Source: GWE2-40-63 sp050251815
Lineage (GTDB): Bacteria > Bacteroidota > Bacteroidia > Bacteroidales > SZUA-534
Reading direction: 5' to 3'
NCBI GenBank assembly: GCA_050251815.1
Contig: JBFWMB010000014.1
Location: 4,311-68,310, forward strand
DNA: 64,000 bases
Shown here: piece by piece, positions 26,426 to 34,766 of the stretch
How positions within the stretch are numbered: position 1 is the first letter of the stretch
How the letters are laid out: every line of letters starts with the position of its first letter
Position numbers and translations under genes: made by a program
Notes under the pieces: model-generated
Told to the model about the DNA's origin: nothing
Databases searched by the model: none
The model's input: the letters and a program-made list of their open reading frames with translations, nothing else

Positions 26426-27829
26426 TTAAATCTTCATTACGTAAATCTGGCTGGTTTCAAATCGGGTAACCACTACGTTTTGTCCTTTTTCAATAAACCC
26501 AAATTCGGCTTTGGCATCGTAGGTTTCTCCATCAATAATTACTGTTCCTGAGGGGCGCAAACTGTTTTCTGTAATTCCCTGTTTGCCAATCAGGTATTTC
26601 AGCGATGCATCGACACCTACATAACCTTCGCTGGTAGTTTGTACCGCCTGAAGTGCTATTTTGCTTCCCAGGTAACTCGACTCAAACAGGCGTTTGCTCA
26701 GGTAGAGCGAGGCCAGGAAGGAAACAAAAATGGAACCAATAACCAGGAGCATTGCCTTTAAAAGCAGACTCACAAACAAACCCGATCCTTCAAAATCGAA
26801 TTCAAAGGCATCGACCATAGCCAGCGACAAACCAAAAATGGCCAGCACAATGCCTGAAACACCGGCAACTCCAAATCCGGGTATCACAAACAATTCTAAA
26901 GCAATCAACAGGATTCCCAGAATAAAAACGGCGATTTCCCAATGGGCGGCAATGCCTTCGAGGTAAAGCGGAGCAAAGTATAATATGGCTGCCAGAATTG
27001 CAATACCTAAAGGGAATCCAACGCCCGGGGTTTGTAATTCAAAATAGATGCCGCCAAAAATGGCCATTATAAGCAAGCTTTGAAAAACGGGGTGCATCAA
27101 CATGCCGATTAACTGGTCGAGCTGGGTGGGTTTGTATTCTTTTATTACAGCTGGTTTAAGCGCAGCTTCTTCTATTAGTTCCTGAATGTTATCCACAATT
27201 CCGTCGCAAAAACCAAACTCTGAGGCTTCGAGCGCTGTGAAAGTAATAACTTTACCCGTATCAATTATTCCGGCTACAGCCATGTCGGGGTCCACCATGG
27301 CTTCCGCAATTTTTGGGTCACGTTTCCATCGGTAGGTGGTGTCGTTTCCTGCAATAAGGGTGTCTTTGCCCTGAGCTTCGGCCGTAGCACGCATGGTGCT
27401 GCGCATATAACTCTGATATTTGTCGGGCATTTGTTCGCCGGTTTGGTTTACAACCGTTGCGGCTCCGATATTTGCTCCGGGGCGCATGTAAATTTTATCG
27501 CAGGCAATCGATATTAATGCTCCGGCCGATGCGGCATTGTTATCGATAAATACATATACCGGAATTTTGCTGTTTAATATTTTGGTGCGAATGGAATCGG
27601 CGCTAACCACCATGCCGCCATAGGTATTCATCTGAATGATGATTAAATCGGCATTAATACGTTCAGCTTCTTCAAAAGCTTTTTGTGTTTTTCGCCATAG
27701 GGCAGGAGCCACCTCTTCTTTCATGTCGAAAGTTAAAATTACCGTGGTGTCTGTTTTTTGCGCATTAAGCGGTGACAGGAAAGCCAGATTAATAAGAAAT
27801 GTCAGTAGAATTAGCATTCGTTTTTGCAT
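26426..27829 (-). CDS. NfeD-family membrane-bound ClpP-class serine protease
   Basis: A 467-residue protein with a signal peptide and a ClpP-like domain that has the nucleophile Ser in NNAASAGALISIACDKIYM. A block of four to five transmembrane helices (about 235-380) and a C-terminal OB-fold NfeD domain follow (LIGKQGITENSLRPSGTVIIDGETYDAKAEFGFIEKG). The architecture is that of long NfeD proteins (stomatin operon partner proteases), which act with band-7 proteins on membranes. No SPFH/stomatin gene is next to it. It is second in the seven-gene run, 12 bp after the EI24-like gene. Confidence 0.9.
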   Translation of the reverse strand: MQKRMLILLTFLINLAFLSPLNAQKTDTTVILTFDMKEEVAPALWRKTQKAFEEAERINADLIIIQMNTYGGMVVSADSIRTKILNSKIPVYVFIDNNAASAGALISIACDKIYMRPGANIGAATVVNQTGEQMPDKYQSYMRSTMRATAEAQGKDTLIAGNDTTYRWKRDPKIAEAMVDPDMAVAGIIDTGKVITFTALEASEFGFCDGIVDNIQELIEEAALKPAVIKEYKPTQLDQLIGMLMHPVFQSLLIMAIFGGIYFELQTPGVGFPLGIAILAAILYFAPLYLEGIAAHWEIAVFILGILLIALELFVIPGFGVAGVSGIVLAIFGLSLAMVDAFEFDFEGSGLFVSLLLKAMLLVIGSIFVSFLASLYLSKRLFESSYLGSKIALQAVQTTSEGYVGVDASLKYLIGKQGITENSLRPSGTVIIDGETYDAKAEFGFIEKGQNVVVTRFETSQIYVMKI

Positions 27830-27841
27830 AGCTGGAGCAGA

Positions 27842-28669
27842 TTAGTTGGGTGTGATTTGGTAGTTCTTGGTTCGTTCTTTAATTTCAGGGAGCTCATTCA
27901 TCGACAATGTGGCACCTACAGTAGCGATAATGGCGGTAAAACCACCTAACATTACCCCGCAAAAAGGAATCAGCAGCGATAAAGAAAAAAGCGAGCCATT
28001 GGCAATGGCCATTCCCCGGTATTTTCGCATCAGTTTTATGCTGTCTTTTACCGGAAGTCTGACGCGTTCGTTGGTGTAATCCATGTAAGAGAAACCGTAA
28101 AAATAGCTTGATACAATAAATATAAACACAGCGCCTGCCGGTGCCGAAATAAAGTTAAGTACAGGAATTAACGAGGCGATAAAAACAAGAATTACAATTC
28201 CGGTTTCGTAAAACAGGTTTCGTAACGCAATCACCATTCCCCGCCAGATATCGCGCAAAAATTGCCTGAACTGAAAAGGGTAATCGGTTTTGTTGAGCAG
28301 TTGATCAGTACGCTCCGACAGCCAGGCAAAAAGTGGCGAAAGCAGAATTAGAATTACATATCCGCTGAAATAGGCAAAAATGAAAAAGAAACCGATTTGT
28401 ATCAGTATTTTGGCAAATCCGGCTAAGAATCCGGGAAGCATTTGCATGAGTCCGTTTTCAGAATCGGTTTTAACCCATTCATCAATTTTAAGTCCCAACA
28501 TATCGCCCAGTGAATCCATTAAGGCAAAACCACTAAAGTAAAGCAAAAGGTTGAGTACAATGGGAACTAAAAAAGTCCACCACAGCCCGTGGTTAAATAT
28601 AAAGGGAATGGCTTTAAAGAAATTTTTAAATCCGGTATTAAAACCGGCTATGGGCGATTTTTTCTGCAT
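27842..28669 (-). CDS. EI24/CysZ-like integral membrane protein
   Basis: I start at 28669 (MQKKSPIAGFNTGFKNFF), giving 275 residues. The protein has four to six hydrophobic segments (LVPIVLNLLLYFSGFALM, FFFIFAYFSGYVILILLSPLFAWL, FIFIVSSYFYGFSYMDYTNERVRL) and the conserved SYFYGFSYMDY-type motif of the EI24/CysZ family. CysZ proteins move sulfate; many Bacteroidota members have unknown function. It is the first gene of a tight minus-strand operon that continues with the NfeD-like protease, acetyltransferase, M28 peptidase, CPBP protease, membrane protein and lipoprotein genes. Confidence 0.8.
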   Translation of the reverse strand: MQKKSPIAGFNTGFKNFFKAIPFIFNHGLWWTFLVPIVLNLLLYFSGFALMDSLGDMLGLKIDEWVKTDSENGLMQMLPGFLAGFAKILIQIGFFFIFAYFSGYVILILLSPLFAWLSERTDQLLNKTDYPFQFRQFLRDIWRGMVIALRNLFYETGIVILVFIASLIPVLNFISAPAGAVFIFIVSSYFYGFSYMDYTNERVRLPVKDSIKLMRKYRGMAIANGSLFSLSLLIPFCGVMLGGFTAIIATVGATLSMNELPEIKERTKNYQITPN

Positions 28670-28920
28670 TGGGTAACAATAAAACAGTTTCACAATATAA
28701 GCCGCACGGCTAATGAATGCTGCAATTTATCGAATTTTAATGAATTTTAAATCCTTTATTTTACTTTGTTGCCTATTGTTTTATTACCGCTTTTGGTAAT
28801 GGTTTTAATATCTGTTATTTTTGCTTGCTTTAAAAGTGAGTAATAATAATGCAAAGCGGTTTAGGCGTAATGTTTACCGTTTTTGGGACTTAGGTTTTAT
28901 TTTTTTTGATATTTGTTTAA

Positions 28921-29788
28921 ATGAGAGTTACTGGTTTTTCGTTTATTAGAAACGCAATAAAGTTCGATTATCCGGTGGTTGAAGCCATTAAGTCGGTTTT
29001 ACCCCTTTGCGACAATTTTGTGGTAGCAGTTGGGAACAGCGAAGATGAAACGCTGGAATTGATAAAAAATATCAGTCCGAAAATTAAAATTGTAGAAACA
29101 GTGTGGGACGATTCCCTGCGCGAAGGTGGCCGAGTTTTGGCGGTAGAAACCGATAAAGCGTTTCAGGCTATTGATGCCGACAGCGACTGGTGTTTTTATA
29201 TTCAGGGCGATGAGGTGATGCACGAGAAATATCTTGATGTGGCAAAAAATGCCATGGAAAAATATAAAGATGATCAGCAGGTTGACGGCTTGTTGTTTAA
29301 TTACCTGCACTTTTATGGTTCATACGATTATGTAGGCTCTGCATCGAACTGGTATCCGCATGAGATTCGCGTTGTGCGGAACAATAAAGCGATTTATTCG
29401 TATCGCGATGCCCAGGGCTTTCGGAAAAATGACAATCAAAAACTAAATGTCAAAGCCATCGATGCCTACATTTATCATTATGGCTGGGTAAAAGACCCGC
29501 GAGCCATGCAACGCAAACAGGAAAGTTTTCATAAACTGTGGCACAACGATGAGTGGCTCGATAAGAATGTTGCAAAAGCCGAAGTGTTCGACTATTCCCA
29601 AATCGATGCGCTAAAAAAAATTCCAGGGTAGCCATCCACAGGTAATGCATGAACGAATAGCTAAGTTAAACTGGAAATTTGACCACGATATTTCAATGAA
29701 CCGCATTTCTACGAAAGATAAATTTAAACGACTGGTAAAAAATCTATTTGGAGTGACTATTGGGTATAAAAACTACCGGATTATTTAA
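28921..29788 (+). pseudogene. Family 2-like glycosyltransferase, frameshifted at an A8 run
   Basis: The frame from 28921 encodes 236 residues of a GT2-type glycosyltransferase (SFIRNAIKFDYPVVEAIKSVL, ADSDWCFYIQGDEVMH, HEIRVVRNN, YIYHYGWVKDP) and then stops at 29629-29631. At 29613-29620 there is a run of eight A. With seven A, the frame continues as KKFQGSHPQVMHERIAKLNW through to a stop at 29786-29788, giving about 288 residues and a normal C-terminus. So the gene is either disrupted, phase-variable by slippage, read by frameshifting, or affected by an assembly error. It is monocistronic and convergent with a GT25 gene. The sugar donor and acceptor are unknown. Confidence 0.8.
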
Positions 29789-29800
29789 ACCAAACACCAT

Positions 29801-30505
29801 TTATTTTCTTTTCGATTTTATCACCCGTTGAAAATAGTATACCATTTTTCTGAACCAACCACTAGGTTTGTTATCAATTAACGATTTAAAACTGCCGTTG
29901 TGGCTTCCCTGTTCAGCCAGGTAGGGATGAGCCCAGTAAATGGTTATTTTTTGTTGTTCCGAAAGCTGGTTGTGAAACCAGTCGATAGCTTCGCCGCATT
30001 TATTGTATTTAATTTCCTGAATTAGGGATTGTGCACATTGGTAATCTATCAGGTAGGCTCCTGCACACCGTCCCTGTTTTTTTTCATAGAGGTGTTTGCC
30101 CGCTTCCCTTTCATGTTTTTTTATGTACCCGTGGTTACTGTTCTCAAGCGAGATGAAATAGTTGCTAAGTTGTCGTTCTTTTATTTCTTCAAGCACGTCA
30201 TGCAACGTGCTTTCGAAGTTGGATTTCAGAATTATATCGTCTTCAAAAATCAAAGCCTGTTCAATCTTGTTGGAGATTATTGATTCGTAAACTTTGATGT
30301 GTTTGAGTGCACAGGAAACTTTTCCTGAAACCTCATGCATGCTGCCGGTAAAATATTGCGTGAGGGTTTGTGGGGTAATGTCTTCTTTATTACCATCGAG
30401 CATAAATTCTGCTTCAAGCTTGAATTTTTCCAATTCTTGTCGCATATGCTTTTCACGCTCTTTTTCCCCGCGAACATGAATTACGTATATTTTTAAATTA
30501 TTCAT
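29801..30505 (-). CDS. Family 25-like glycosyltransferase (LPS modification type)
   Basis: The start at 30505 gives 234 residues beginning MNNLKIYVIHVRGEKEREKHM, the usual opening of GT25 enzymes. Other family features are LSCALKHIKVY-like GKVSCALKHIKVYESI and the donor/metal motif ALIFEDDIILKSNF. GT25 members add galactose or similar sugars to lipooligosaccharide or glycoproteins. It has no membrane segment but a basic C-terminus (YYFQRVIKSKRK) that could associate with the inner membrane. It is convergent with the frameshifted GT2 gene, separated by 12 bp. Confidence 0.82.
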   Translation of the reverse strand: MNNLKIYVIHVRGEKEREKHMRQELEKFKLEAEFMLDGNKEDITPQTLTQYFTGSMHEVSGKVSCALKHIKVYESIISNKIEQALIFEDDIILKSNFESTLHDVLEEIKERQLSNYFISLENSNHGYIKKHEREAGKHLYEKKQGRCAGAYLIDYQCAQSLIQEIKYNKCGEAIDWFHNQLSEQQKITIYWAHPYLAEQGSHNGSFKSLIDNKPSGWFRKMVYYFQRVIKSKRK

Positions 30506-30526
30506 TTTATACAAATTATTTGGCTC

Positions 30527-30534
30527 CAAATATA
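30527..30534 (-). promoter_or_regulatory. Candidate -7 promoter box for the GT25 gene
   Basis: The minus-strand sequence TATATTTG matches TAnnTTTG and lies about 20 bp before the ATG at 30505. Confidence 0.4.
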
Positions 30535-30676
30535 GTAAAAGGCTTTAAAAGCTTATTTAATTTAGGCGTGTTGATGACACCTTTAAGCAAAATACAACCA
30601 GGTTTACCTATGCCTGTTCTTAATGATGCGGGTTATTATTAACTGCTTAAAAGTACGGTTATCTGTAAATAATTTC

Positions 30677-30684
30677 TAATTTTG
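30677..30684 (+). promoter_or_regulatory. Candidate -7 promoter box for purB
   Basis: TAATTTTG matches the Bacteroidetes -7 consensus and lies 28 bp before the purB ATG. No clear -33 TTTG box is present at normal spacing. Confidence 0.45.
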
Positions 30685-30712
30685 CCCCTGCAAAATTTTT
30701 ACATAAAACACA

Positions 30713-32059
30713 ATGAATTTAACGGATTTAACAGCGGTATCTCCAATCGATGGTCGGTATCGATCAAAAATATCAGAGTTAGCCTCCTATTTTTCAGAAT
30801 TTGGACTGATTCGCTATCGGGTTTTGGTCGAGATAGAGTACTTTATCGCATTATGCGAACTTCCTTTAAAGCCACTAATCGGTTTTAAAAAAGCCCTGTA
30901 TCCGGAACTTAAAAGTATATATGAAAACTTTTCATTGGACGATGCCAAACGGATAAAAGAAATAGAAACAGTAACCAACCACGATGTTAAAGCCGTGGAG
31001 TATTATATCAAAGAAAAATTTGATACCCTGAATTTGCAGCAATATAAGGAGTTTATCCACTTTGGTTTAACCTCGCAAGATGTTAATAATACCGCCGTTC
31101 CTTATTCTTTGCGCGATGCCATTCAAAACGTGCTGTATCCGCTTTTGGAAGATATTCTTGAACAATTAGCAGGCCTAGCCGATCAGTGGAGTAACGTAAC
31201 CCTTTTGGCACGTACCCATGGGCAGCCGGCATCGCCAACCCGCTTGGGAAAAGAACTTATGGTTTTTGTTGAACGATTGGATAAACAACTCAATTTGTTA
31301 AAAGCCATTCCCTGCTCTGCAAAATTTGGCGGGGCAACTGGTAATTTTAATGCGCATGTTGTGGCTTTTCCCGATGTTGACTGGGTTGAATTTGCGAACC
31401 ATTTTGTGAGTCATGTTTTGCAGTTGGAACGCCTGCAAACAACCACCCAGATTTCTCATTACGATGATATGGCGGCTATTTTTGATAATCTTAGGCGCAT
31501 AAATACCATTTTAATTGATTTGGATCGCGATATGTGGACTTACATTTCGATGGATTATTTTAAACAAGAAATTAAAAAAGGAGAGGTTGGGTCATCGGCC
31601 ATGCCTCATAAAGTAAACCCCATCGATTTTGAAAATTCCGAAGGAAACCTGGGAATAGCTAATGCCATTTACGATTATTTATCAAATAAACTTCCGATAT
31701 CCCGCTTACAGCGCGATTTAACCGATTCAACTGTTTTGCGAAATATTGGCGTGCCCATGGCACATAGTATAATTGCCTTTAAGTCGCTAAAAAAAGGCTT
31801 GGGAAAACTTTTGTTAAACGAAGACAAAATTAAAGCAGATTTAAATGCCAATTGGAATGTGATTGCCGAAGCCATACAAACCATTCTCCGGCGTGAAAAT
31901 TATCCGAATCCCTATGAGGCTTTAAAAGAGCTAACCCGAACCAATACGCACATAAATAAAGAGTCCATTCATGCGTTTATTGAAACACTAAATGTTTCCG
32001 ATGCGGTAAAAGATGAACTCATGAGAATTACCCCGTTTAATTATACTGGTATTTACTAA
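30713..32059 (+). CDS. purB: Adenylosuccinate lyase
   Basis: A 448-residue enzyme of the fumarase/aspartase superfamily. It acts twice in purine synthesis, releasing fumarate from SAICAR and from adenylosuccinate. It starts LTDLTAVSPIDGRYRSK, has the catalytic region THGQPASPTRLGKEL, and carries the signature loop GSSAMPHKVNPIDFENSEGNLG with the catalytic Ser. The length and the opening match the E. coli-type PurB. The stop codon TAA at 32057-32059 is in frame with the ABC exporter gene that begins 12 bp later, so the two are surely co-transcribed. Confidence 0.96.
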   Translation: MNLTDLTAVSPIDGRYRSKISELASYFSEFGLIRYRVLVEIEYFIALCELPLKPLIGFKKALYPELKSIYENFSLDDAKRIKEIETVTNHDVKAVEYYIKEKFDTLNLQQYKEFIHFGLTSQDVNNTAVPYSLRDAIQNVLYPLLEDILEQLAGLADQWSNVTLLARTHGQPASPTRLGKELMVFVERLDKQLNLLKAIPCSAKFGGATGNFNAHVVAFPDVDWVEFANHFVSHVLQLERLQTTTQISHYDDMAAIFDNLRRINTILIDLDRDMWTYISMDYFKQEIKKGEVGSSAMPHKVNPIDFENSEGNLGIANAIYDYLSNKLPISRLQRDLTDSTVLRNIGVPMAHSIIAFKSLKKGLGKLLLNEDKIKADLNANWNVIAEAIQTILRRENYPNPYEALKELTRTNTHINKESIHAFIETLNVSDAVKDELMRITPFNYTGIY

Positions 32060-32071
32060 ATAAATAGAGCA

Positions 32072-33895
32072 TTGAAAGGTTTTATTCGAATTCTACGATA
32101 CGTATTCCCAACTTATACGGCAAATTCAGTTTTATACATTGTATTTAACTTAATTTCAGTTGTTTTCAGTATGTTCTCCTTTGTGATGATTATTCCATTT
32201 CTCGATGTGTTATTTGAGAAACAACAGCTGATTACCGAATTACCCCAATGGGAATTTTCAAAAGATGCTATTTTGGGCTATTTTAATTTTTATTTAAGCC
32301 GTGTAGTAATTAACCATGGGCCAGCTAAGGGCTTGCTCTATGTAATGGCTTTTGTAGTTATCACCAGTTTTTTTAAGGCCTTGTTTTTTTACCTGGCAAA
32401 ATATATTATGGTGCCGGTAAGTGTTGGCGTAGTTCGTGATTTGCGAAACAGTATGTTTAGCAAGGTTTTAAGACTGCCGTTATCGTACTATTCCGATGAG
32501 CGCAAAGGCGATATCATATCGCGAATGACCAGTGATGTAAGTGAAGTGGAAACATCGGTTGTAAAATCGGTAGAAGCACTGCTCAAAGAGCCCGTAACCA
32601 TAGTGGTTTATTTAAGTGGATTAATACTGCTTAGTCCGGGTTTATCATTGTTTGTATTACTTATGTTTCCGATATCGGGATTAATAATCGGGAGAATTGG
32701 AAGCACGCTTCGCAAGAGTTCAAATTTGGCACAAACCAAATTGGGCGATTTAATTTCACGAATTGAAGAAACTTTAGGCGGCCTGCGCATAATTAAAGCC
32801 TTTAATGCCCAACAAAAATCTGAAGACAAATTTCGCGAGGTTAATAATTCTTATGCACACATTATGATACGTATGTGGTGGCGGCGCGATTTAGCAGTTC
32901 CGGTAAGCGAATTTTTGGGAATTCTGACCGTAGTTATTGTTTTGTGGTATGGTGGTACATTGGTGCTTGGTTCACGTGGGCATCTAACCTCCCAGGAATT
33001 GATAACCTATCTGGTAATTTTTTCCCAAATAATTAATCCGGCAAAGGCTTTTACAACAGCTTATTATAATATTCAAAAGGGACTGGCGGCTACCGATCGT
33101 ATAAATAAAGTTCTTGATGCTGAGATCGCCATACAAAACCATCCGCAAGCAATAAAAGTAAATACCTTTAAAGACGAAATTCTTTACGATAACATTTATT
33201 TTAAATACCAAACTGAAAATGTAATTAATGGTATTTCGCTTTCCATTAAAAAAGGACAAACCATTGCACTGGTAGGACAGTCGGGGTCAGGTAAAACTAC
33301 ACTAGTTGACTTATTGCCCCGGTTCTACGACATTAACCAGGGAGCGATTAAACTTGATGGTGTCGATATCCGATTAATTGAAATAAGTAATCTGAGGAAA
33401 CTTATGGGGGTGGTTAATCAAGAGAGCATTCTGTTTAACGATACCGTTTTCAATAACATTGCTTTTGGTGTGGAAAATGCTACCATGGAGCAAGTAGTTG
33501 AGGCAGCAAAAATTGCAAATGCCCATGAATTTATTTCTGAAATGTCAGGTGGATATGAATCAAATGTTGGCGATAGGGGGTCAAAACTTTCCGGCGGGCA
33601 GCGTCAGCGTTTAAGTATTGCCCGGGCTATTCTGGCCAACCCGCCCATTATGATACTTGATGAAGCAACTTCGGCTCTTGATACGGAATCGGAAAAGCTG
33701 GTTCAGGAATCGCTTACCCGGCTCATGCAAAACCGTACTTCCATTGTGATTGCTCACCGTTTATCTACGGTTATTCATGCCGATTTGATTTGTGTTATAA
33801 ACGAAGGTAAAATTGTTGAGCAGGGTACACATCGTGAATTACTCAACTTAAATGGCTATTATAAAAAACTTCACGATGCCCAAATGTTTGCTTAA
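32072..33895 (+). CDS. MsbA-like ABC exporter (fused permease and ATPase)
   Basis: A 607-residue half-transporter. Six transmembrane helices occupy about residues 15-330. The ATPase domain has Walker A (GQSGSGKTT), signature (LSGGQRQRLS), Walker B (PPIMILDEATSALD) and the switch His in VIAHRLSTV. It resembles lipid-A flippase MsbA and other multidrug/lipid exporters. The start appears to be TTG at 32072: the only in-frame stop upstream is the purB stop 12 bp earlier, and the next ATG is about 34 codons in. The neighbouring purB gives no functional clue; glycosyltransferase genes nearby are consistent with envelope lipid or polysaccharide export. Confidence 0.9.
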   Translation: MKGFIRILRYVFPTYTANSVLYIVFNLISVVFSMFSFVMIIPFLDVLFEKQQLITELPQWEFSKDAILGYFNFYLSRVVINHGPAKGLLYVMAFVVITSFFKALFFYLAKYIMVPVSVGVVRDLRNSMFSKVLRLPLSYYSDERKGDIISRMTSDVSEVETSVVKSVEALLKEPVTIVVYLSGLILLSPGLSLFVLLMFPISGLIIGRIGSTLRKSSNLAQTKLGDLISRIEETLGGLRIIKAFNAQQKSEDKFREVNNSYAHIMIRMWWRRDLAVPVSEFLGILTVVIVLWYGGTLVLGSRGHLTSQELITYLVIFSQIINPAKAFTTAYYNIQKGLAATDRINKVLDAEIAIQNHPQAIKVNTFKDEILYDNIYFKYQTENVINGISLSIKKGQTIALVGQSGSGKTTLVDLLPRFYDINQGAIKLDGVDIRLIEISNLRKLMGVVNQESILFNDTVFNNIAFGVENATMEQVVEAAKIANAHEFISEMSGGYESNVGDRGSKLSGGQRQRLSIARAILANPPIMILDEATSALDTESEKLVQESLTRLMQNRTSIVIAHRLSTVIHADLICVINEGKIVEQGTHRELLNLNGYYKKLHDAQMFA

Positions 33896-34006
33896 TATTA
33901 AAAAATTAGTTGTTGGCGTAATTTAAAGCTAAAACGTTAGAAAATTATTGTTTAAGTTCTTTTATCTAAAAAAAATATCTTATTTTTAGCCAGATAATTA
34001 TAATTT

Positions 34007-34609
34007 ATGCAACTTGAATCCAGTAATAATACTATGAGTGCCGATATTAACTTTATAAAATCTGTATTGTCGTTGCACGATGAAATGGCCAGCAACGGTT
34101 TTTCATTGGTGTACGAGGGTGAATTTAGTCATGAAGTGATGAAAATGTTTACCTCAATGGCTGAACGCGATATGGACAAAACCAACGAAGAACGTTCCGT
34201 TAAACGTAAAGTTTTTCATGTGATGGTTGAATGTTTGCAGAACATGACCAAACATTCTGACGATTACGATGAAGACGATCGGATTGGTAATGGCTTGTTT
34301 ATAGTTGGAAAAAAAGATGGCTTTTGGAATGTGATAACAGCCAATAAAATTTTAAACAGTCGTATTGACGAACTAAAAAATTCAATCGACTACATCAATT
34401 CCTTATCGAAGGACGAGTTAAATGCACTTTATAAAAAACAAATTCGCGAAGGTTCTCTTTCCGATAAAGGAGGTGCCGGCTTAGGATTAATTGATATTGC
34501 ACGTAAAATAGGCCGTAAACTCGATTATCAATTTCTGCCACTCGAAGACACCAAAAATTATTTCTTTTTGTTAAAGGTTAGAATTAGTTCAAAACCAGAT
34601 AATGAATAA
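34007..34609 (+). CDS. SiaB-family protein kinase
   Basis: A 200-residue GHKL-type ATPase-like protein. It has an N-box-like helix VFHVMVECLQNMTKHSDDYDED and a glycine-rich lid GGAGLGLIDIARKIG, which match the SiaB family (formerly DUF6272). In Pseudomonas, SiaB phosphorylates the STAS-like protein SiaC, the phosphatase SiaA reverses this, and SiaC controls the diguanylate cyclase SiaD. Neither siaC nor siaA is adjacent here. A strong terminator follows the gene, then a PAS-adenylate cyclase gene. The short M10 alternative start lies 27 bp inside. Confidence 0.85.
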   Translation: MQLESSNNTMSADINFIKSVLSLHDEMASNGFSLVYEGEFSHEVMKMFTSMAERDMDKTNEERSVKRKVFHVMVECLQNMTKHSDDYDEDDRIGNGLFIVGKKDGFWNVITANKILNSRIDELKNSIDYINSLSKDELNALYKKQIREGSLSDKGGAGLGLIDIARKIGRKLDYQFLPLEDTKNYFFLLKVRISSKPDNE

Positions 34610-34619
34610 AAATCATTGA

Positions 34620-34646
34620 GGCCGTTTTTTAACGGCCTTTTTTTTT
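34620..34646 (+). terminator. Rho-independent terminator after the SiaB gene
   Basis: A 7-bp perfect stem GGCCGTT/AACGGCC (34620-34626 with 34631-34637), a TTTT loop and a nine-T tail. It separates the SiaB gene from the cyclase gene. Confidence 0.92.
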
Positions 34647-34766
34647 GATTTTGTTTTTGATCAGGCATTTCTTATCTTTCCGCCAATAAAAAGTAACGTT
34701 TATAAAACAGATGAATCAATTTACCCGATTATCTGTTTAACTAAAATAACCCATATTTAAAGTTGC

